From Paragyromitra xinjiangensis (Eukaryota; Ascomycota; Pezizomycetes; Pezizales; Discinaceae), in assembly GCA_038503065.1 (NCBI GenBank), contig JBCAMK010000014.1, positions 1,736,001-1,800,000 of the forward strand: a DNA stretch of 64,000 nucleotides, in the 5' to 3' direction. Within the stretch, counting starts at the first letter, position 1; each line of letters begins with the position of its first letter. Below are positions 1 to 11,691 of this stretch, piece after piece. The position numbers were made by a program, and so were the translations under genes. The notes below the pieces were generated by a model. That model ran no database searches and was not told where the DNA came from. It saw only the letters and a program-made list of their open reading frames with translations.

Positions 1-196
1 TTCGCGCCAAAATATAAGACGAGGGCTTACTAGATAGGCACCGACCCACACAGAATTATTCCTAGCAAGCCTCATATTTAGTAGTGCTGGATAATTATAA
101 ACGCTCTATATACGCGAAAATTAGCCACTGAACTGGGAGGGTATGTCTACCGAGCGACAGACAGTCATACAACACTTATAACTTCACTATCAGCCA

Positions 197-1146
197 TCAC
201 TTGGCCGCTTCGGCACCAAGAATGATGTTGGCGGCTTTACTTCGGCCATCTTTTATCCATGTACCATTCATTGTTAGTCGGGCTTGGAGGCTGTTCTCTT
301 GGTATGCGTTATTGAAGTCGGAGAATTCCGCCCTTTGTAGGTGCTTGACTACGACCTGAAGAAGATACCTAATCCTTGTTAGGGTTTGTGAAGTTTTAAT
401 GAATATTGATTGGTGATCGATACAAATTAGGTTAGGCACTCAGGACAGCTCATGACAAAGCTCAACACCAGCTATCTTTCAAGACCCCCTCCGACCTATC
501 TAAGGCCATCTAATCAGTAATGCCTTAATGCTTACCCAGACTACGTGAACACCGCCTTTGGGGGTATCTGCCATTTCTGCAGTCTTCTGCAACAATGGGG
601 TTATAAAGTGCTAGGACAACCAATGACCAATTGCATTAGTTCCAAGCATCAGTTCGTGACCCTGTTAGACTTCTGTTAGTCTTACATCCTAACTACCAAT
701 GACGGCTCAACCGCACTTACTTGTTTAGTCTTACCCCCTTGGGGATATATGGCACCAGTATTATGCCAAACGACATCCAATCGCCTCACTTCCGACAGGA
801 ACTGTTTTGCAGAAGTTTTGATGGCCGAGAGATCTGCTAGGTTGATCTGTAGAGACCTTGAAGTACCCTTCGAGTCTGGATATGCGGAACGGATTTCTGT
901 GATGGCGGTTACTAGGTTGGGAAAGTTGCGACCCGCGATGTAAATGTAAGCTGACTTTGAGTATAGGATCTGTGGGATATGATCAAGATGTAGTCTAAAT
1001 TAAATACACTACGGAATGGAGTATGCGACTTTGCCTTTACAGAGTTCAAGTCCAACACCCTCCCAACCGCCGGTAACAAGATAGACCCTGGATGAGAGGT
1101 CTTGTAGATCTAGATCTATTTCTGTGAATTGGGGAGCTGAGGCCAT
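197..1146 (-). pseudogene. Decayed short-chain dehydrogenase/reductase (SDR) copy
   Basis: This is a degraded relative of the intact SDR at 3772-4993, on the same strand. The N-terminus (ATG at 1146) reads a Rossmann motif VYLVTGGWEGVGLELCK, followed by IYIAGR and HNTG (where the intact copy has HNAG) and, near the end, DGRSKAAN. The catalytic Tyr of YxxxK is Asp here. A TAG lies in frame after GHWLS, where the intact copy has WLLQ. A TGA follows AEAAK, where the intact copy has an Arg codon. Both are explained by C-to-T changes (CAR to TAR, CGA to TGA). The last exon (LNPGNL region) is missing. The intron positions of the intact copy are still recognisable; the middle one has grown to about 175 bp. 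It is almost certainly non-functional. SDR enzymes of this type are NAD(P)H oxidoreductases. Confidence 0.85.
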
Positions 1147-1244
1147 ATTTGCGCGAAAGTATCGTACAGGGAGTTAGCGTTCCAAGAGGAGACATCGTGG
1201 ATCATAGATGTTGAGGTGGAGCGGAGCAGCTAGGTGGTATACAC

Positions 1245-1702
1245 AATATATGGTGGGTGTCAGCTTAAACCCGGACCAATCAAAACCGAGTATGGAACAC
1301 CATGTCTCACCAAACGCCCCACTAAATTCCGCATACAACTCTTCAATTTGAGAATTTTATCAAAAATCTCCCTAGATCAAAACCCTCCTAGAAATACACT
1401 CTATAGCTCTATAGATGCTTGGGCTTTCCCCAAGAAGCCAAATATGGGGTGTAATGCCCCTGCGTATATTTAGTCACACACTTGGTATTCCTTAGAACGT
1501 TCCATTTCATGCATTTCACCACCAAAAGTGAGTTTTTATTCCGCCACAACCACCAGCTACCATACCTTGAAAAAAGATATGGAGCTTCAATAATATCATG
1601 TGAAGTCATATATCTTTTTGTTAAGAATTGCGTTGGCTGTGGGTGGTGGAATAGCGGCTCAAAAAGCCGGTCCGGGTTAAGGACGACACCCACCATATAT
1701 TC
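1245..1702. mobile_element. MITE-like element with ~32-bp terminal inverted repeats
   Basis: The left end (1247-1278) begins ATATATGGTGGGTGTC and includes ACCCGGACC. The reverse complement of 1669-1700 begins with the same sixteen bases and also carries AACCCGGACC. About 27 of 32 bases match. There is no credible ORF inside, so this is a non-autonomous DNA element. The target duplication is not clear, because AT-rich flanks blur the ends. It lies between the decayed SDR and the hypothetical gene at 2463. Confidence 0.7.
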
Positions 1703-2462
1703 TCGATAATATACCCTGGGTTGTATGGTGTAGTATGGTACGAGATCTAGGAGATCCCGACAAATGGGATATCGATATCAAAGACATTTGGGATGTTTGA
1801 CTAGGGCATGCGCAGACCACTGCTAGGACATAAACCTTGTCTGTTATAATGAACCTCGCCCTACATAATTTGACGGATAACGTATTTACTCTAAAGCTTG
1901 CTCACACTCACCTGTTTTCCAGGCTATGCAAATCATATGCATATACTATCACTCGCTGAGACCGCACCCCCGCCGCGGGGTTACACGCTTTTCAAAAAGA
2001 TTTCGCTACCACCAAATACTCAGGCTATCTACAAAGATCTACGATCCTCCCGCAATTTTAAGGGGGATAGATCTCGTGTCTGCTCATTAACCGGCGGCTC
2101 TGTAGTCTCCTCGGGATTACGATGCCGAACACACCATCCCATTCATGGGTCCGAAGCCCTCTCCGGTAATGCGGCATAGATATACGAATCGGGAAGAACT
2201 CTTAGGGGATTTCAGCCCTAACTTAACTCCGACTAAAGATCGAGCGAATGAGATTATTTTGGCCTGCGAAGAACACATACGGTTCTGGAAGGTTATGTAT
2301 CGTGTAGAGTGGATTGAGCGTAGATGTATTGCCTAAAAATATGGAAACTAAACAATGAAATGTGATATATCGAGTATTAAATACGGACCTGTAGCTATAA
2401 ATGAAGTTACTAATCGATGACAGGATCAAACCCATGTCCACCCACGGCCAACAAAACACTAT
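1703..2462. other. Intergenic, no gene seen
   Basis: Short ORFs occur in several frames, but none shows a domain, consistent splice sites or family resemblance. Nothing further could be supported. Confidence 0.5.
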
Positions 2463-3026
2463 CTAATCCCAACCTTCCCGCAACTCCCTCCACGACTTCC
2501 TCGTCCCCCGAAGTCCAGTACTATCCTTCCATAAGGAAGGCCTCTTCACAAACATTGGCTCCTTCGCCTCCTCATCACCCCTCTCTAATAAAGCCTCAGC
2601 TACCGTACGCTGCTTGAATGGCTTAATTACAAGTTTCCGAACACTATGGGGTTTATTGCGATCCATTAGTTCCGACAACCCACTCTCTTCCCTGACTCGC
2701 GAATCACGATCACCTCGCATAGGCAGCTCGAACCAGAAATCTTCCTCGGTATCATCTCTGCGTGATACATCACTAAATACCTCTTGCGACTCCGCGGGAT
2801 CGGTAGCAGTGTACATAGCCTGCCCTGAGAACTGCACTCCTCGTGCTGCTTCGGCTAGACGATTAGTGATTGGGACTAATTCTGGGAACAGGCGGTGAAG
2901 CCCTGTTTTTCCTGGATTCTGATCCTCTTTGTTGCAGCCAGGTGGACTATTGCTGGAGACCCAACTTGGAACCTTGGTAAGTTTTTGTTCCTGGGTGTTG
3001 GGGTTAGAGTGTTTGTGGTGGGACAT
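2463..3026 (-). CDS. Hypothetical protein, 187 aa, hydrophilic
   Basis: This is a single open frame from ATG at 3026. The product is polar, without signal peptide or membrane segment. It is rich in Arg, Glu and Asp (for example EEAKEPMFVKRPSLWKDSTG near residues 150-170) and has a short hydrophobic patch, LHRLFPELVPITNRLAEAARG (about 43-63), that may be a helix. I do not recognise a family. It is kept because the length exceeds chance for this base composition, the composition is protein-like, and it starts a normal distance (745 bp) upstream of the convergent 3' end of the SDR. It could instead be one exon of a longer gene. Confidence 0.4.
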   Translation of the reverse strand: MSHHKHSNPNTQEQKLTKVPSWVSSNSPPGCNKEDQNPGKTGLHRLFPELVPITNRLAEAARGVQFSGQAMYTATDPAESQEVFSDVSRRDDTEEDFWFELPMRGDRDSRVREESGLSELMDRNKPHSVRKLVIKPFKQRTVAEALLERGDEEAKEPMFVKRPSLWKDSTGLRGTRKSWRELREGWD

Positions 3027-3771
3027 GAGGTTTTCCGGTAGATTAGTAGTGGGAGGGCTGGGTGGGATTGGTTAGTATCGGAGAAAAGTGGGGGTTTGGA
3101 AAATACTGGAGGGTTGGAGGGGTTCTGGAGGAATGGCTTTATACTGTGGGGCTTAGTAGTTATTGTAATTGAATGAGTGGTGAAATAGTCATACAGCGGC
3201 TAGGCCGGGAGCCTATCTTTTGATTGCGGGCTCTTTAGTACCCTGACCCGAGGGTTTATCTAGTAGCCTATGGGTTGTGGAGTGGTCATTAAAAGTTATC
3301 ACTGACTAAACGTGAAGCAAGTTAAACAGGGGCATAGAATAGAGAATGAGGAACAATATACCTATATAAGACTACTATCCTAAAGGCCCAGCTCCGGGCA
3401 AGTTTGCTGGGTATTTGGCACTTCTCCGGTGTCTCGTGAATTTTAGGTCTTACACTACGTGCTACGGAAAATCCTATCATTGGTTCTCATTTTCCTACCC
3501 CTGTAAGCAAGACCAGGTAGCTTGGAATGCGACGGGAACTCTGACGACCATTCGGCCGTAGATCATGCACGATATGGTAAATAATTTTCAAAAAAGATAA
3601 GCCCTAATACTAATCGCAAGAAAACAAGTACGACATACGCTAGTAATGCAATAGCTACAAAGAACAACCACCTCCCACTGACACTCCCACACTCCATTCA
3701 TACCATCCCCCATCTCCTTTGCCTCCATTTATACCTTCCTCTCTTCTACGTCCCACAACTATAATTACCAT
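3027..3771. other. Intergenic, nothing seen
   Basis: This lies between the start of the hypothetical gene at 3026 and the stop of the SDR at 3772. There is no repeat or ORF of note. Confidence 0.5.
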
Positions 3772-4993
3772 TCACATAAAGTCTCTACATTCGTCAAAAC
3801 AAAATTTCCACAACCTCTCCCCATTCTCCACCAACCCAGCTGTAATATCCTTCCTCGCCTCACCGAACCTGCCCCAGGGGATGATATATCTCCCATTATG
3901 CTCTTCCTCTGTAATTAACGGCGACAACCCCGCAAACAGCTCCGTCAGCCCACCATAATACGGCGGATAATAGAAGAAATTATTCAGAATGAATTTCGCG
4001 AGCCCGGGGGCGGTACGATCGAGGTTCGAGCGGAGATTCCCAGGGTTCAAACTCTATAATAACAAGATTAGCATCCTAATCACAATAGATAGGACGAAGT
4101 AAACATACCAAACTGATAACCCCAGTTCCCTCCCACCGTTTCGCTGCCTCCGCGGCTAGTATGTTGTTCGCGGCTTTACTCTGTCCATACTTCAACCACA
4201 GTCCGTCCTGATTGAGCATTCCCACCAGGCCCGTGAATTTCGTGTGTTCATAATTGATATCATCCCAATTGATCCCACCCGGATACGGAGCCGTGTTGCT
4301 AGCCGTTGAGGACACCTATTGCGCGTGTCAGGGTTAGGGTTATCGGTGAAGGAAGGAGGGGCAATACCCAAATGACGCGAACACTATATCGGGGCGTATC
4401 TGGCATTGCAGCAGTCTTTTGGAGCAATGGAGTAAGGAAATGCTGGAGTAGCCAAGGGGCGATGACGTTGGTCCCGAGTTGCAATTCGTGGCCCTATTCT
4501 GGTCAACATGTGCTCTTGTGTCTACACTAAGATCGCAACGAACTTGTTTATCTTTGCTCCCGGTAGGTGGGACCATCACACCGGCATTGTGCCAGACTAC
4601 GTCGAGTCGCTGCTCTTGCTGCAGGAATTGCTGTGCGGCGGGCTTCACGGTGGATAGGTCGGATAGATCGATGTATATGAATTTCAGTGTACCTTTTGAG
4701 TCTGGATAGGCGGAGCGGATCGAGGCAATGGCTTTGTCGGCGTTGGGTTGGGATCGGCCAGCGATGTATATGGTCGCGGATTTTGAGTAGAGGTTCTGTT
4801 TGAGGCTGGTCAGAAAGGGTGGGGAATTGGAGGAGGGGGAGGTAGAAACCTTGCATAGCTCGAAGCCGATACCAGATGCGCCGCCAGTGACGAGGTAGAC
4901 TCGAGAGGAGAGATCGGGGAGGTCTTTCTCAGTGAAGGCTGGTGAGGGGGGGATTATCTCAGTGTACCATTGGTAGAGGTTGATGTTCGTCAT
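3772..4993 (-). CDS. Short-chain dehydrogenase/reductase, five exons
   Basis: NAD(P)-dependent oxidoreductase of the SDR superfamily, close to fungal retinol-dehydrogenase/Bli-4-type proteins. Exons: 4993-4850, 4795-4544, 4493-4368, 4315-4109 and 4053-3772. The introns are 54, 50, 52 and 55 bp, all GT-AG, and the phase is kept throughout, giving 336 aa. If the first 54-bp intron is not removed the protein is 354 aa. Motifs (354-aa numbering): TGGASGIG 36-43 (cofactor), HNAG 135-138, VSSTAS near 193-198 (active-site Ser), YGQSK 235-239 (catalytic Tyr and Lys), then SLSLNPGNLRSNL. An in-frame upstream Met at 5155 would add a basic, Ser-rich, possibly mitochondrial leader; Bli-4 of Neurospora is described as mitochondrial, so both starts deserve attention. 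A decayed paralogue lies at 197-1146. Confidence 0.9.
4331..4342. repeat. Telomere-like motif (TTAGGG-type) in SDR intron
   Basis: GGGTTAGGGTTA on the + strand; on the gene strand it reads TAACCCTAACCC inside the 52-bp intron 4316-4367, where CTAAC can serve as the branch site. Confidence 0.8.
4796..4849 (-). other. In-frame (3n) 54-bp intron in the SDR gene
   Basis: The segment starts GTTTCT, ends CAAACAG, is 54 bp long and has no stop codon, so an ORF finder keeps it as coding. It inserts 18 Ser/Pro-rich residues between ELCK and NLYSKSATIYIAGR. The decayed paralogue has an ELCK-to-ILYSKSA junction at the same place, and family members usually run straight through. Removal keeps the frame. 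Confidence 0.7.
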
Positions 4994-7900
4994 GTTGATA
5001 GTTGCGGTAGATGTATGGATAGATGGAGGAGAGCGAGAAATGGAGTTTCTTGATGCGGATTGAGGCGGGGATGTGGTGGGTTTATGGAGGCCGCGGAGGA
5101 TGGAGTTGCTGGCTGATAGGAAGAGTGGAAACTTGCATGATTTAAGTAAATGCACTTTGTCGAGGTGCTTTACGCGTTGACGATAGAGGGGAGACTTGTT
5201 CCGTTAGGGACAGTACACAAATGACAGCTCGCTACCTATTCCACCGCTCCAGAGCCCACGTCGCCTATGCTTCCGAATGTGGATTCATCCGATAAGATAT
5301 ATTACATAGAGTATCACTCGAGGTGGGCGTAAACATGGGATTCCACCGCCGAGGAAGTCTGCTGCCAAGATCCAGCGACAGTCAACAATTGGCTGCAGTA
5401 AGTGATAGCAGTAAGTGATAGCAGCCTCAATACTCACCACGCTGGAGAATTCTAATCACATTACATGCGAACTAGGTATCTGCTTGGGTCGAGATTAAGT
5501 AATGCTAGATATTTATGCAACGCTGTAACAGAGCGGCTGACAATACTTGATCTCGCCCCGAGTTTAGCGAAATGGCACCCAAGTTACACCGGTCTGCAGA
5601 TAAGGCATAGACGGAGATATCAACGGATTTAAAGTTGTGCCCGGACACGACATCTGTGTCGACGCGTAAGGACAGGCACTTTCTAGGGCTTGAATGCGCT
5701 TCAAGTGGTGGCTAAGTACATAGTTCCTAGGAATCTAGAAAAACTTTAATGATGTTCTAATGCCTGAAGCTCCCGCGTTATGATTAGTATTGTTTCGTGA
5801 TTAGTATTATCCTATTTTTTCCTATTGTCTCATGAGTTGTTGTTCTTTAGCCGTGATGTGTCACCTGATTAGGCGTCGCGTATCTATCTTGTATTGCGCA
5901 ACAATTCGAGTCATTGCTCATGAGCTATTTGCTTGCCGGAGTCATGTATTATTTCTTGAGTCGCAGATTGAGTCATAGTGCTTCTCTCTATAGTTTGGGT
6001 TCTAGCTTCACCGGAACCATTCGGGTGTAACCTCTATCAATACATTGGTTAAGATTACTGTATCTTTCACCTCGTCTGCCTTGATATTCTGGCCCTTGTA
6101 TCTCGAAGTTCTGCGTCTCTGATATACATTAATTAGAGTTGGTGCTATCATCGTTCCAACAAGAATAGAAGCCTCCACGGGGATATATCGGTTGTATCTG
6201 TTTAGATATCTATAATAAGTGTATAGAACTGTGGAGGCAGTTCTAATGACTAGACATCAGAACCTGGCGTACATCCTCCCCCCAGGAGTGTTCTGTTTTT
6301 CCCTTGAAACGTTCGCAGCGTGGTTAATGCAGCTTATCGGTCATGTGATGCTCCTATAAATCAACAACATGAAAATCACGAAACTGTAGCTTCAAGCGTG
6401 TGGGTATTAAATTCATAGGTCCTTCACTTCTTGTCAATAGTTTCCGATGCCAATGTTATTTTTCAGGCCTAATCGGAGAAACCTAGTTGGTTCAGTAATA
6501 ATGTTGATTTAGAAACTGAAGATAGACTAGACTTTAAAGTTGACCCAGAATGACCTGGTGTACAGTCGCACCTTGCTATACCGAACCTCCACATAGCGAA
6601 TCCCTTGCTGTAACGAATGGATTCAGCCACACCTTTTTTTTTCTCTTTCACAGCGCTACTCCACAAATATTGAATTTGCTATAACGAACAATTTGTTACA
6701 CCGAGCGAGGTTCGGTGGATTATGCAGGTTCGGTATAGCAAGGTACGACTGTACTTCTTCCAAAACGAATTAAACTCTTTCCACTTTAGAAACCCAATAT
6801 CCTAGTCGGATCCCATGGATCACGGCTAGGATCACGGGGCCGCTTCTGGTTGACTGGGCTATCTCAGATTGCTGATCATTCCGTTCGGTGTTGAGCCAGA
6901 GCGACATGATCTTCCTCTATCGCTAATATCTCCATTTCTGTAGCGATGCGTCTGGTGATGTTGGTTTCTAGGTTAAATAGCAAATGAACAACTTAAATAT
7001 GGTTTCTACTTGCTTGCTATTAAACTGACACGCCCTGATTAACATGGTGAGGAATAGTATGGACAAGCTAGAGGGCCAAAAGGGTTAATTAAATACTCAC
7101 CCTACCGAATCGGAACTTAACACTAACCCATTATCATACCTCACCATTCCTACAGATTCCCTAGATCCAACATGACACACGAAAGATGTTAAAGTGCGTC
7201 GCTGTACAGCCGGGAGTCTGTGTCGTTCTCGTTCATCGCCTATCCTACTATATCCTGGACATTTGCAGTCACTTTCTCAAAGGAATTGTAGTGCTTCATC
7301 GTGGATGAGTCTATAAGGTAGACCATATGCTGCCTGCGGTATGTTAAGTTATCCTGGGATGAGCTCAGTCTCGAGGAAGGTTCATCATGAACGGTGTCTG
7401 TGGTGTTTAGTCCCACTGGGATGAAAGCTCGCTGCTACTATGCTGAAATTTGAGAAGGAACCAGGGCAGAGGATGACAGTAGTGCTATAGCCAGGAGTAT
7501 TATCGCTGTAAAATATAGATTCAGTAGGATGCTGATAGGATCGACGAAGCCATTCAGACGAGCAGTAGGAGTGAAGTGTGATGCTGATTGGGGGACACTG
7601 TAGTGGAGGAGGGGTCGTGGTGGGGTGATGGGTGCGCTGTCAGTGATGGGAATCTGATAACTGCGATAATTATTAGTCAGACTGGTTCAACGGCCGGGTA
7701 ACCCGGCCCTGTAAACACATGCGCAGTCCTCATGCCAAGAAGCATATTAGAATTGACCAAGTCAGAGAACATAAAATAGATAAAATTCCTCTCACAGTAA
7801 TCACGCATCGTATCAGGCAGCTCGTGAATTGAATCGTAGCCGTGAGTGAGCTGTGGCCGAGGCATAAGATGAGTAATTAATCATATTAATCTGTCATAGA

Positions 7901-9703
7901 TAGCGCTGACAAATCGCGAAATTCTTTCATCTTCTAACCATCTTCTAACCAATAAAACGATTATTTCAGTGTTATATCCGTACTATCAAGACTTCTCCTA
8001 TGAATTCTTTCACAGAGCTCGCAGAAATAGATAGCCTACTCAATGTGCAATCAGCCAGTGCCAGAAACATTGTTTAGTCACCGAGTGAGAATCGATGATT
8101 GTCGAGAAGGCGCTCCAGCTAGCAATGACTTGATCGTACCAATCCAGTAAGCGTGTATATTCCTTCAATTAAAACGAGACGAGAAAACACGATTTGCTAT
8201 CTGTAACAGTTCTCCGGGGTTCGATTCGCGATCTTTATCCCTGGCCCGTGGTGTGTGCATATCTTAGGTGATTGTTACTGGCCCGCTCTCTGGATCCGGA
8301 GGGTGATAGTTGTTAACTGCGTTTGGTTGTTTCTCGCATTCCATATTTAGCCGGTATTTCTAGATAATCCTTTGTCGAATTCGCGGTGCTTCGTCCTGAG
8401 GGGTTAGAATCTTATGACGTCTATCTTTGTGGAATATGAATTGTCGTAAGTTTCTTGGTTTTAGACTTAATTGAAGCTGGAAAAACATTAGATTTTGCGC
8501 AAAGATAAGGCAATGGTGAAAGAGTTGTAGGAACACGCTGACTAACCAAAATTACCATCATAATGCTTCATCATAAGTATCTGTTAGCTACCTGTGACGA
8601 ATGGGTTGCACGATAGTGGGGAGTATTAAGGCTTTTATTTGACTAAAATATTGCTAGGAACTTCTTCGCAGTCCATTATCAAAGAGCAATGGGTTATTGG
8701 GCATTGTCCTCCCACGACCGATAAATATAAAGAGATTGTGTGCTTGGACGTGTTGGTGGGTTTTCGGTGGGGGCCAAGAGACTGATGGTGTTTAAAATCG
8801 GGGATTTGAAACTTTCTTTTTCAAGCCCCGTGTAAAATTATTAAGATGCGATAAAGGACACAAGCACGCAATTTCAGATCAACCTGCAAACCGGGGACTG
8901 CAGAAAGTTCAGGAACGATCAGTGGGCTGTCGACCGGCAAGGGATCGTAGATTCCCCGGGATCATAACGTTTAGCTCCGCTACTAAGCGAACATGCACGA
9001 TGATGTGGTGTGCTGGCTTCTTACCGGATTATAAAGCTTCATTGCTGTGCACAGAGATGTTGAACTCAAGCCAAGTAGTGGTATATGCACACTTCTGCGT
9101 ATGCACGTATCGCTGGGCCATACAGCGAGCCCGAACTGGGCTTCGCGAAAGAGGTAGGGATAAAGGCGTGATCAGGGATCCCCTACACTGGCTAGACTTC
9201 AAATAATGCCAGTCTTAATGTTGACCTTTCCCCGAATAGCAAAGCTCCCCCATTATTAGTAACGCATCCGTCCAAGCAACGTGGAGAGTAACGACTTCTT
9301 ACTTATCCCGCAAATCCGCCTGGCATAGTCTAATGTCGAGCACGAATCTCCCGGTGATGCGAGCCCCTCCCCCCGCGGCCATCCAGGCACGGGCAGCTAG
9401 AACAACACAACGATCGTGTCCACCAAGTCAATGAGATGTGAACAAGTCTTTCTTCTCCCCCGCGTAGGGGCTCCAGTTTTCTCTCTAACATCATCCTGGC
9501 CAAAATGGTGCGATTCAACTGTCGATGTTCTCACGCTGTGTCAAAATGTTGATAAACATTCAAAAAATGCTCTATTCCTGCCTGTTTACTTCAGACTTTA
9601 GCCTTCAAATAACACAACACCTAGACAGGAAAAGAACCCTCTCCTACCCCACAGCTGTTCAATTGCCACCGCAAAGATTATTTCTCCACCTAAACCCGCC
9701 GTA
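4994..9703. other. Long gene-free interval with one MITE
   Basis: About 4.7 kb of AT-rich sequence holding the MITE at 6563-6751. A short imperfect hairpin occurs near 6168-6246 (GCCTCCAC and GTGGAGGC about 60 bp apart). A 62-aa frame at 7677-7865 (minus) is too short to support as a gene. No tRNA or domain was recognised. Confidence 0.5.
6563..6751. mobile_element. Pogo/Tigger-type MITE, 189 bp, TA target site
   Basis: Terminal inverted repeats of 26 bp: CAGTCGCACCTTGCTATACC on the left and, on the reverse complement of the right end, CAGTCGTACCTTGCTATACC, followed on both by GAACCT. There is one mismatch in 26. TA dinucleotides flank both ends (6561-6562 and 6752-6753), as expected for Tc1/mariner/pogo elements. 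There is no ORF, so it would be mobilised by a transposase elsewhere. A diverged copy lies at 31062-31214. Confidence 0.9.
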
Positions 9704-10573
9704 ATGGCGCCTGCACAGATCGACCACGTTGTCGTACTGGTCCCTCACGCCGATCTCCTCAATCCTCCGAGGTGGGTTACCGACAATTTCACCCTAACGC
9801 CCGGCGGCCGACACTCAGACGGCAAAACGGAGAACAAACTAATCGTTTTCGAAGACGGCACCTACCTCGAACTCATCGCCTTCATCAACGATAACCCATT
9901 TCTTCGCCGCGGACATCCGTGGGGCAATAAATCCTACGGCTTCATCGACTTTGCTTTAACAACCCCCGAGGGTACAAATTTCGATTACGCTGGACTCCGC
10001 GGACGGATAAATCAAAAAAGTGGGAGTCTGGGAATCGACTACGACCAGCCACTCGAGGGAGGACGAAAACGAGAAGATGGGAAGGACGTTCGATGGACCG
10101 TTACGTTCCCGAAGAATGATGTTTCAGTTGGATCACTAGGGCCAAGCATCAGTAGGCGTGGAGAGATCCCGTTCTGGTGCCATGACATCACACCGCGGTC
10201 TACTAGAGTCGATATGAGTAAAGCGAATACAACTCATCCCAGTGGCGTCAAGGGGATAGCACAGTTCACGATCCTCGTTCCGGATGGGAAGATGGATTCT
10301 TACGTTGATCTCTATTCTTCAATCATGGATAGCAAGCCTGTGAGGATGTTCGGGACTACTAGGTTGCCGCTGGAGACACCGGTAAATGTTCCGGGGTTGG
10401 TGAAGCCTTGGGTTTTTGTTGAGCCGCCATCTTTAGATGTCGAGAAGAAGAGGCTGCGGGAAAGGGGCCCTGGGATTATAGAGATTGCATTAAGATTGGG
10501 GCTGGAAGGGGAGGTCGGGTTGGGAAGAGCTTCTATCGATGAGAAGGGTGTGTGGATTCATTTCTTGAAGTAG
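9704..10573 (+). CDS. Glyoxalase-like (VOC fold) domain protein, 289 aa
   Basis: Intronless, with ATG at 9704. The start IDHVVVLVPHADLLNPP is a typical first strand of the Glyoxalase_3-like family, with a His of the VOC metal/ligand site at residue 8. It is followed by a GGRHSDGKTENKLIVFEDG stretch and YLELIAF, the second beta-alpha-beta unit that usually supplies a Glu. A second VOC half follows from about residue 185 (GVKGIAQFTILVPDGKMDSY). Family length is about 250-300 aa, so it looks complete. Such proteins are mostly uncharacterised and presumably act on small metabolites in the cytosol; the substrate is unknown. It has its own promoter region and no tight neighbour. Confidence 0.85.
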   Translation: MAPAQIDHVVVLVPHADLLNPPRWVTDNFTLTPGGRHSDGKTENKLIVFEDGTYLELIAFINDNPFLRRGHPWGNKSYGFIDFALTTPEGTNFDYAGLRGRINQKSGSLGIDYDQPLEGGRKREDGKDVRWTVTFPKNDVSVGSLGPSISRRGEIPFWCHDITPRSTRVDMSKANTTHPSGVKGIAQFTILVPDGKMDSYVDLYSSIMDSKPVRMFGTTRLPLETPVNVPGLVKPWVFVEPPSLDVEKKRLRERGPGIIEIALRLGLEGEVGLGRASIDEKGVWIHFLK

Positions 10574-11691
10574 TCTAGGTCATTGGGACGAGTGTTTTCT
10601 GCAAGTGGTGGACTGGTGCGGACGAGTATTTTTAGGCTATGAAGGTCAATCTATATCTGTTGGGCGTTCGGTATTCTTTTATTTTGAAATGAGTGTACAA
10701 CGTGCATGAGATGCGAGCGTGGGTGACGGGAAGCCAGAGCCTTACCCGCATGTTATCAAAGTGAAGTTGAATTTAAGTTGGGGTGTGTGGGGGTGACACA
10801 AGGTACAGCTTTCTCTTACGAGAAGCTTGACTTTCCACAGTTCCGGGAATGTCAATTACGAATCATCTCCGGATTTAGCTACTGCCTGACTGGGACCTAC
10901 TATCTAGAAAAGGCAATACACCCACCCCGATAGGCGAGGGTGATCCACGCTAATATATCAGTGCAGATGTTCTGTATCGGGCTGGAAACAGGGGTTAGCT
11001 AGGCTTTGGGGTGGGATTAATAGCCCATAGGCCATCAGTTCGTCTCGTTCTTACCTCAGAATTTAGATCGAGATTAAGGTTCCGAGGTAGTATTTTTTTA
11101 AAGGAACCGAGACTTTTTTATGCTCGGTATTGGTCTTTTAACGTGGATCCTCTCTCTACATTTGAGGCAATTAACGGCCTACGAAACCAAGCTCAACTAA
11201 TCTGTCAACCGCAGAGCGTTCAAACTATACATGCGGGGGTCATGAAGGCTCACTCGGCACGAATTCCTGAATGGTAGACCGGCCGACCCTATCCGCTCCG
11301 TCCATAGAGTGCTGTCTCCTCCTCCACGGATATCCATATCTTCAGTACTTGCTTGTGGCTTGCAGGTTTTGTTCAATTCCTTGAGAGAGAGAAGTGAAGA
11401 CAACTTGAAGTTCATGATTCAAAGTAACAAACAAACCTTAAAGCTAATACAAAAAAACAGTAATTTAGAGCCCACGAACCCGCCCCTGTAATAGAAAACA
11501 AGAAAACAAGGAACACGCATTCAAACACAAATCTCGTACCCTCAAAATAACGCCTGAAGAATGAGGAAAAAGAAAAGGAAGAGGAAAAGAGGGGTATGAT
11601 GACAAAGCGGAGATAATCTAAGTTTGTGGGGATAGAGGCAAGAACCAGTCGTTTCCCAAGGAAACGAACTCATAGGCAACGCCTCGCATAA
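10574..11691. other. Intergenic between convergent genes, nothing supported
   Basis: This lies between the 3' ends of the glyoxalase-like gene (+) and the protoglobin gene (-). Short ORFs at 11011-11277 and 11309-11491 show no domain. A purine-rich A/G tract near 11555-11600 is probably 3' flanking sequence. Confidence 0.5.

Noticed and set aside
1409..1709. Paired ORFs on both strands near 1.4-1.7 kb
   Set aside because: They lie inside the inverted-repeat element and have no transposase similarity.
7677..7865. 62-aa minus-strand ORF
   Set aside because: It is protein-like in composition, but there are no flanking exons, domain or splice signals that can be supported.
8205..8235. tRNA-like B-box (GGTTCGATTC) near 8218
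   Set aside because: No matching A-box, acceptor stem or anticodon arm could be folded around it.
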